Shown here piece after piece: positions 58,717 to 64,000 of a stretch of 64,000 nt of DNA (positions are counted from its first letter, which is position 1; the number at the start of each line of letters is the position of its first letter). Both the position numbers and the translations under genes were made by a program. The notes beneath the pieces were generated by a model that ran no database searches, had not been told where the DNA came from, and saw only the letters and a list, made by a program, of their open reading frames with translations. Source of the stretch: an alpha proteobacterium IMCC14465 (lineage in GTDB: Bacteria > Pseudomonadota > Alphaproteobacteria > RS24); assembly GCA_000293845.2 (NCBI GenBank), contig ALYF01000002.1, positions 248,001 through 312,000 of the forward strand, in the 5' to 3' direction.

Positions 58717-59579
58717 GCCCGTTGATTGCACCGCTTATCCTAGCCGTCATTGCCGGACCGGTTGGATGCCTGATTGTTTGGCGCCGAATGGCTTATTTTG
58801 GGGATGCCATCGCACATTCAGCACTTTTGGGCGTTGCACTTGGCCTGTCCATTGGCTTCGCGCCCAATATAGGCGTAGCGCTGATTTGCGGAATTTTTGC
58901 GGGCACATTGGTATATCTTCAACATCGACGCAAACTCAGTATAGACACGCTTTTAGGCATTTTAGCGCATGGCGCATTGGCTTTGGGGTTGCTCTTGGTT
59001 TTCTGGACATCTGTCGAGACGGGTCACACCCCGCACTCTGAGACACATCACCCCGAAGCTTTGACAACTCAGACCGCAGAACAGATTGACCCGCATGTAA
59101 TCTTAGAAACCTATCTGCTTGGGTCGCTCGAAAATATTACGATGAGTCAGAATATTACTCTGATAATCGGCGCGATTATGATTGCCATAACCCTAAAACT
59201 CGTCTGGGAACCGCTTATTCTCATGACATTGAATTTAGATTTGGCGCGCGCCGAGGGTGTGCCAACATTGCGGCTCCAATATATTATGATGGGAATTATG
59301 GCTGCGCTGGTGGTTTTGGGCCTGCAAATAACAGGGGTATTGTTCATTACGTCTTTGTTGATTATGCCTGCCGCCGCCGCGCGACAAATCTCTAAAACGC
59401 CGGAAAAAATGATTATTTGGGCCGTTATATTTGCCTTTTCAGGCGTTTTGGCCGGCTATATTGCCGCTCAACAGGCAGAACTGCCACCAGGACCGACAAT
59501 AGTGAGCGCACTCACCATTATTTTTATCATATCTTTGTTTATTTCGGTTTTCTTAAGAAAGAAAAACCCAAGAATTTAA
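58713..59579 (+). CDS. znuB: metal ABC transporter permease
   Basis: A 288-residue inner-membrane permease of the ABC-3 (ZnuB/MntB) family with about eight hydrophobic segments. Family blocks include VAGPVGCLIVWRRMAYFGDA near the start (DAIAHSALLGVALG), the central ILEAYLLGSL-like segment (VILETYLLGSLENI) and LQITGVLFITSLLIMPAAAAR. It converges with bioA, 12 bases apart. The substrate-binding protein ZnuA is missing from the window. Confidence 0.93.
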   Translation: MSPLIAPLILAVIAGPVGCLIVWRRMAYFGDAIAHSALLGVALGLSIGFAPNIGVALICGIFAGTLVYLQHRRKLSIDTLLGILAHGALALGLLLVFWTSVETGHTPHSETHHPEALTTQTAEQIDPHVILETYLLGSLENITMSQNITLIIGAIMIAITLKLVWEPLILMTLNLDLARAEGVPTLRLQYIMMGIMAALVVLGLQITGVLFITSLLIMPAAAARQISKTPEKMIIWAVIFAFSGVLAGYIAAQQAELPPGPTIVSALTIIFIISLFISVFLRKKNPRI

Positions 59580-59591
59580 CAACAAGATATA

Positions 59592-60896
59592 TTAAGTATT
59601 ACTTTTTAATTCACCCGCAAGCTTTACCATAGCTGATGTGACTTTAGATAAGTCCTCTGACCCGATAATATAGGGTGGAATGGTATAAATTATTGAACCA
59701 AACGGGCGTATCCAAACACCTTCCTCGACAAAACGCTGTTTCAGGAAATTAACATCTCCTAAGCCAGTGGTTTCAATGACGCCGATTGAACCGCAAACCC
59801 TGACATCTTTAACGGCAGGAAGACCGCGCGCGGGCTCTAACTCTTTTTCAAGCTGTTTTTCAATCGCACGAACCTGCTCGAGGCGGGGTTCTTGCTCAAA
59901 TAAATCAAGCGAGGCGAGCGCCGCCATACAACCTATAGGATTTCCCATAAATGTCGGGCCATGCATAAGTGCTTTTGCGGGATCATCACTCAGAAATGCC
60001 TCAAAAATCCGACTCGTCGCAATTGTTGCCGCCAAGGGCACCGTGCCACCGGTCAGGGTTTTTGAAAATGTAATGATGTCAGGAATAACATCTGCACGTT
60101 GACACGCGACCATCTCCCCAAGACGCCCAAGGCCAGTCATAATTTCATCGGCAATCAACAAAATATTATGTTTTTGGCATAAACGCGCGACTTTTTTCAG
60201 CACCTCTTCACTGTGGAAAATCATCCCGCCAGCCCCCTGAACAAGCGGTTCGATTAAAACCCCTGCCAGTTCATCGGCGTGTTTTGCCATTTGCATATCC
60301 AAACGCTCATAAAGCTCATCATTGACAGGCAGTTCGGCGAGAACTTGTGGCGTCAGCACGCCAGAAAAATGGCTGTGCATCCCCTCTTCTGGATCACAGA
60401 CAGCCATGGTCGCAAACGTATCGCCATGATAGCCACCCCTGAAATGCAGGAATTTATGCCGCCCCTTCACCCCATTATTGAGCCAATACTGGATAGCCAT
60501 TTTCATACCGACCTCAATGGCGACTGAGCCGGAATCGGTGAAAAACACATGATTAAGGTCACCAGGGCATAAATCGGCAAGTCGCGTGGCGAGGCGCGCG
60601 GCGGGTTCGTGCTGATAACCGCCAAGCATAATATGTGGGAGTTTTTGCATCTGGCTGATGACCGCTTGTTCAATATGCGGGTGGCGATAACCATGACATA
60701 CAGACCACCATGAAGACACGCCATCAATTAATCTTCGCCCATCCGCCAGAGTTATCCGCACACCTTCAGCTTCACTGACAGGCAAGCCAATAGGTGTTGT
60801 GCGCATTTGCGTATAAGGCGGCCATAAATTATCGCGTGCTTGTTGTTGCCAATCAGGCATATCGGGAAAAAGCGGATTATTTGGTGAAACAGTCAT
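59592..60896 (-). CDS. bioA: adenosylmethionine-8-amino-7-oxononanoate aminotransferase
   Basis: Transfers the amino group of SAM to KAPA, giving DAPA in biotin synthesis. The ATG at 60894-60896 is chosen, giving 434 residues and the standard start, with GAGAG 8 bases upstream. GVSSWWSVCHGYRHPHIEQA, the PLP aspartate block IADEIMTGLGRLG and the Schiff-base lysine K279 in FSKTLTGGTVPLA are as in BioA. It is divergent from bioFD, with 140 bp between the starts. Confidence 0.95.
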   Translation of the reverse strand: MTVSPNNPLFPDMPDWQQQARDNLWPPYTQMRTTPIGLPVSEAEGVRITLADGRRLIDGVSSWWSVCHGYRHPHIEQAVISQMQKLPHIMLGGYQHEPAARLATRLADLCPGDLNHVFFTDSGSVAIEVGMKMAIQYWLNNGVKGRHKFLHFRGGYHGDTFATMAVCDPEEGMHSHFSGVLTPQVLAELPVNDELYERLDMQMAKHADELAGVLIEPLVQGAGGMIFHSEEVLKKVARLCQKHNILLIADEIMTGLGRLGEMVACQRADVIPDIITFSKTLTGGTVPLAATIATSRIFEAFLSDDPAKALMHGPTFMGNPIGCMAALASLDLFEQEPRLEQVRAIEKQLEKELEPARGLPAVKDVRVCGSIGVIETTGLGDVNFLKQRFVEEGVWIRPFGSIIYTIPPYIIGSEDLSKVTSAMVKLAGELKSNT

Positions 60897-61036
60897 ATAA
60901 ATCTCTCGGATAATTGTCTTTTTTAAGAAAATCTCATTTCTTGCTTTATTGTTCAATTACAGGACGCTTATAATTTTGCGGTCGGCGTAGAAAATGTTAC
61001 TTCACTATAAGACCTAACAGGCGGAAACCAGAATAT

Positions 61037-62212
61037 ATGAAAATCAACCAAAATTCTCTTGATATTTTCTGCGCTGAAAAAATCAATAAACTTGAGGAAG
61101 CCTCGGGCTTTAGAACGCTCAAGACCACGCATCGCGCGTCGGGGGCTCAGAGTCAACAGGCCGGGAAATCGCTTATCTCTTTTTCTTGCAATGATTATCT
61201 GGGGCTGTCGCATCATCCGGTCATTCTAGAAAAAGCACATGAGGCGGCCAAACTCTATGGCGCAGGCGCTGCCGCATCACGGCTTATCACCGGTAATTAC
61301 CCGTTATTGGAGTCATTGGAAAAAAAGCTGGCAAAACTAAAAAACACGCAAGCCTGTCTGGTTTTTGGCTCGGGGTTTCTCGCTAATATCGGCCTTATTC
61401 CGGCACTGGTCGGCGCGGATGATGTTATTCTCGTCGACGAGCTGGCACATGCCTGCCTTAATTCGGGCGCGCGCTTATCCGGCGCAAAGACAATTCGCTT
61501 TAAGCATAATGATTGCGAGGACCTTGAAAACCACCTCAAGATGCAACGTTCGTCTTTCAGCAAATGCCTAATTTTAACCGACACTGTTTTTTCGATGGAT
61601 GGAGATTTGGCGCCACTGCCATCTTTTCGAGATATTGCGAACCGCTATGATAGCTGGCTGATTACCGATGATGCCCATGGCATTGGCGTGCTGGGCGCAG
61701 GTCGTGGGGGTGGTTTTGCCTTTAATCCACCTGTCGAAGCTGATGTACAAATGGGAACACTATCCAAAGCACTTGGCAGTTATGGCGGCTATGTATGTGG
61801 TAGTCAGAAACTGATTGATTTGCTGGTCAATCGCGCCCGCAGCTTTGTTTATTCAACCGGCCTGCCACCAATGAGTACGGCGGCGGCGCTGGCGGCGCTG
61901 GAAATAATAGAACAAGACCCAACACTGGTCGACAAACCTCTGGCACATGCTAGACGGTTTTGCGAACGGGTCGGTTTATCCATACCGCAAAGCCCGATTG
62001 TTCCGGTCATATTTGGCGGCAATGAAACCGTGATGAAGATATCGGAGAAGCTTGCCCAAGAAGGCTTTCTTGTTAGCGCTATCCGTCCGCCAACCGTCCC
62101 TGAAAATACAGCACGTTTACGCATTGCCTTTAACGCGGCGCATGAGGCGGAACATATTGACCGCCTTGCTGATTTGGTGCGTGATGCCAGAAAAGAATAT
62201 GGGTCTATATAA
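61037..62212 (+). CDS. bioF: 8-amino-7-oxononanoate synthase
   Basis: Condenses pimeloyl-ACP (or CoA) with alanine to make KAPA. The 391 residues include FSCNDYLGLSHHP, the GTGAGASRLI-type segment (AGAAASRLITGNYPLLE), the DDAHGIGVLG block and PLP lysine K244 in LSKALGSYGGYV. The stop TAA overlaps the bioD ATG by one base, so translation is coupled. bioB and bioC are not in the window. Confidence 0.95.
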   Translation: MKINQNSLDIFCAEKINKLEEASGFRTLKTTHRASGAQSQQAGKSLISFSCNDYLGLSHHPVILEKAHEAAKLYGAGAAASRLITGNYPLLESLEKKLAKLKNTQACLVFGSGFLANIGLIPALVGADDVILVDELAHACLNSGARLSGAKTIRFKHNDCEDLENHLKMQRSSFSKCLILTDTVFSMDGDLAPLPSFRDIANRYDSWLITDDAHGIGVLGAGRGGGFAFNPPVEADVQMGTLSKALGSYGGYVCGSQKLIDLLVNRARSFVYSTGLPPMSTAAALAALEIIEQDPTLVDKPLAHARRFCERVGLSIPQSPIVPVIFGGNETVMKISEKLAQEGFLVSAIRPPTVPENTARLRIAFNAAHEAEHIDRLADLVRDARKEYGSI

Positions 62213-62871
62213 TGGCGCTAACATTTATCGCAGCAACCGGCACAGATATCGGCAAAACCTACATCACCTGTCTGCTCATCAAGACCGCCGCCAAAATGGG
62301 GAAAACCGTTCGCGGCATCAAACCTGTCATTAGCGGGTTTGATGAAGATCAAATTGGCGCCTCCGATACAGGCAATATTCTGGATGCCATGGGTCTGCCG
62401 CTAACAATGGATAATGTCCACACCATCTCACCTTGGCGGTTTTCCGCCGCCCTGTCGCCGGACATGGCCGCCAAACGAGAGGGCGCGACTATCGAACTCG
62501 CCCCATTGATTGAGTTTTGTCACCAACACATCTCCGACACGCCAACACTTATAGAGGGTGTGGGCGGGGTTATGGTTCCTTTAAATGATACAGAAACCAC
62601 GCTGGACTGGCAGGCCGCGTTAAACGCAAACTGCTTGCTCGTCACAGGCAGTTATCTCGGCACATTATCCCACACAATGACGGCACTTAAAGCACTGGCA
62701 GAACGCAGCATCACCCCATTAGCGATTATTATAAACAGCTCAGAAATCGCACCTGTCCCCGAACAGGAAACCGCCGATACGTTGGGGCGGTTTGTAACGG
62801 ATATCCCGATATATATTGTTGCCAGACATGCCGAGATCTTACCGGAAGAACTGGTCTTAACATTGTCATGA
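62212..62871 (+). CDS. bioD: dethiobiotin synthetase
   Basis: Closes the ureido ring of dethiobiotin from DAPA, carbon dioxide and ATP. In 219 residues it has the P-loop ATGTDIGKTYIT (at 6-17), GIKPVISGF, the EGVGGVMVPLN acid block and the nucleotide-base segment IINSS. It is coupled to bioF, and bioA lies on the other strand. Confidence 0.94.
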   Translation: MALTFIAATGTDIGKTYITCLLIKTAAKMGKTVRGIKPVISGFDEDQIGASDTGNILDAMGLPLTMDNVHTISPWRFSAALSPDMAAKREGATIELAPLIEFCHQHISDTPTLIEGVGGVMVPLNDTETTLDWQAALNANCLLVTGSYLGTLSHTMTALKALAERSITPLAIIINSSEIAPVPEQETADTLGRFVTDIPIYIVARHAEILPEELVLTLS

Positions 62872-62919
62872 TTTCTGGTTAACCTCATGAAAAGAAAATC
62901 AAACAAAGGCTAAATCATA

Positions 62920-63999
62920 ATGTTAAGAGTTCTGGCTGGCCCAAGGGCTTTTTCGCATATCAAGGCACATGGCCTCAACGCGGCAGATGTGCAAAGCGTT
63001 GTGTGTGCATCGGGCGCCGCTAAGACATTGACAACCATTGGGCTGGATAAGGTAATACTCGGACAATGGCTGAAAAATATCGACCATGTTGTTGATTTGC
63101 TCGGCACATCTGCCGGCGCATTCAAACTCGCCGCCGCCTGCCGAAAAGACACACTTGAATGGCTTGACCGCTTTGCCGATATTTACTGCACACAGACCTA
63201 TGCCGAGCGTATTAATGAGCCTGACATCAGAGATACAATCAGTTGGGCACCCCAAGAACTTATTGAGACGCTCATTGCTGATGGAGGAGATAAGGAGATA
63301 CTTTCGCATCCAAATTTCAGGCTTCATATCGGAACGGTGCGGTCATTTAATCAACTCGCCAGCGAAAATGTAAAGCGCCAGAAACAAGCGATTGCCAGAG
63401 CTGCACTTTTGTCACTCCAAAGCAGTCACAGCCTTAGAGGCATGGCGGAACGGGTTGTGTTTTCCGATACGCGCAGCACCAAAGCGCTCCGACCGATAGA
63501 TGAGTACCCAACCCATAATGTGGCACTGGATAAAAAAAACCTTGGCCCCGCTTTAAATGCGTCTGGGGCTATTCCGGTCATGATGCATGGCGTAGAAATT
63601 GAAACCGAGGATGGCATTCATCTTTATCGCGATGGTGGGATGCTGGATTATCACCCTATTCCTTCACAATTATGGCCATCCAATGAGGGGATTATTCTTT
63701 ACCCACATTTTTACGATTATCTTAAATGGCGGTGGTTTGATAAGTTCTATCCGTGGCGCAAAGTATCCGCGAGTAAGTTGGATAATGTCGTCATTTTCGC
63801 ACCCTCAAATGACTATGTTAAATCTCTTCCCTATAGGCGTATTCCCTCAAGAAGTGATTTTAAGAGATTCATTAAAGATGAACCAAAGCGCATAGATGTT
63901 TGGCAAACTGCCGTCCAGCGAAGTGAGGAGCTTGGCGAAGCGTTTTTGGAGTTGGTGCAATCCGGGCGTATTGCTGATGAGATGGTCTTGCTGAAATAG
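62920..63999 (+). CDS. patatin-like phospholipase
   Basis: A 359-residue serine lipase family member. The nucleophile elbow is LLGTSAGAFKLA (GxSxG), and the catalytic dyad Asp lies in YRDGGMLDYH. The oxyanion glycine-rich segment before the elbow (VCASGAAKTL) is reduced from the usual GGG, so the call rests mainly on the elbow and DGG. There is no signal peptide, so it is probably cytosolic or membrane-associated. It follows bioD by 48 bp and ends just inside the window edge. Confidence 0.82.
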   Translation: MLRVLAGPRAFSHIKAHGLNAADVQSVVCASGAAKTLTTIGLDKVILGQWLKNIDHVVDLLGTSAGAFKLAAACRKDTLEWLDRFADIYCTQTYAERINEPDIRDTISWAPQELIETLIADGGDKEILSHPNFRLHIGTVRSFNQLASENVKRQKQAIARAALLSLQSSHSLRGMAERVVFSDTRSTKALRPIDEYPTHNVALDKKNLGPALNASGAIPVMMHGVEIETEDGIHLYRDGGMLDYHPIPSQLWPSNEGIILYPHFYDYLKWRWFDKFYPWRKVSASKLDNVVIFAPSNDYVKSLPYRRIPSRSDFKRFIKDEPKRIDVWQTAVQRSEELGEAFLELVQSGRIADEMVLLK

Positions 64000-64000
64000 C

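Noticed and set aside
60897-61036. BioR or BirA operator between bioA and bioF
   Set aside because: I looked for TTATMKATAA and TTGTAAACC-type sites and found no convincing match, although control there is expected.

Overview
The window is a gene-dense piece of a bacterial chromosome, almost certainly from an alphaproteobacterium. The basis is the gene content and order: rpoD-dnaG-YqeY beside carAB-greA, ubiK-YbjN-proC next to lgt, recA with alaS and icd, and a MarR/OmpR/kinase trio of PetP-PetR type. A DksA and a DnaG that have lost most of their zinc-binding cysteines also fit. Moderate base composition, compact spacing and Fur-type iron control would suit a marine lineage such as SAR116 or another Rhodospirillales-like group, but that placement is inference. 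No rRNA, prophage, insertion sequence or CRISPR array was seen.

Positions 1-31.9 kb are mostly housekeeping: a cut-off PlsC-type acyltransferase, a CAU-anticodon tRNA (probably Ile2), panD, rpoD, dnaG, yqeY, carA-carB, greA, an Lrp regulator, trxB, an aspartate aminotransferase, uvrB, a pteridine-reductase-like SDR with folB, uvrC-pgsA, ilvE, the MarR-regulator-kinase operon, proC-YbjN-ubiK, the tightly packed lgt-midA-pgeF operon, prs, rpsD and a TrmJ-like methyltransferase. Positions 32-38 kb carry icd, alaS, recA and dksA.

Positions 38-43 kb are the most irregular part. A MoxR ATPase and its VWA (CoxE-like) partner, usually adjacent, are separated by an opposite-strand BrnT/BrnA toxin-antitoxin pair with a palindromic operator. 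Beside them is a chimeric reading frame: the N-terminal third of a VCBS/cadherin-type adhesin fused in frame to the C-terminal Walker-B/TOPRIM half of an OLD-family nuclease. A second MoxR with DUF58 and a TgpA-like transglutaminase follows.

Positions 47-51.7 kb hold a ferredoxin reductase, chorismate mutase, [2Fe-2S] ferredoxin and dipeptide epimerase. Then comes a near-ideal Fur operator overlapping a promoter, placed before an unrecognised 65-residue protein and an epoxide-hydrolase-like enzyme. Positions 51.8-57.4 kb hold a GT4 glycosyltransferase, methyltransferase and toroid (terpene-cyclase-like) protein facing a second methyltransferase and an MFS transporter. This looks like a small-molecule or glycoconjugate pathway whose product I cannot name. 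The window ends with a PCu(A)C chaperone fused in context to ZnuC-ZnuB, biotin genes bioA/bioF/bioD and a patatin-like lipase. Several unrelated 12-13 bp tandem duplications recur at gene ends and between genes.
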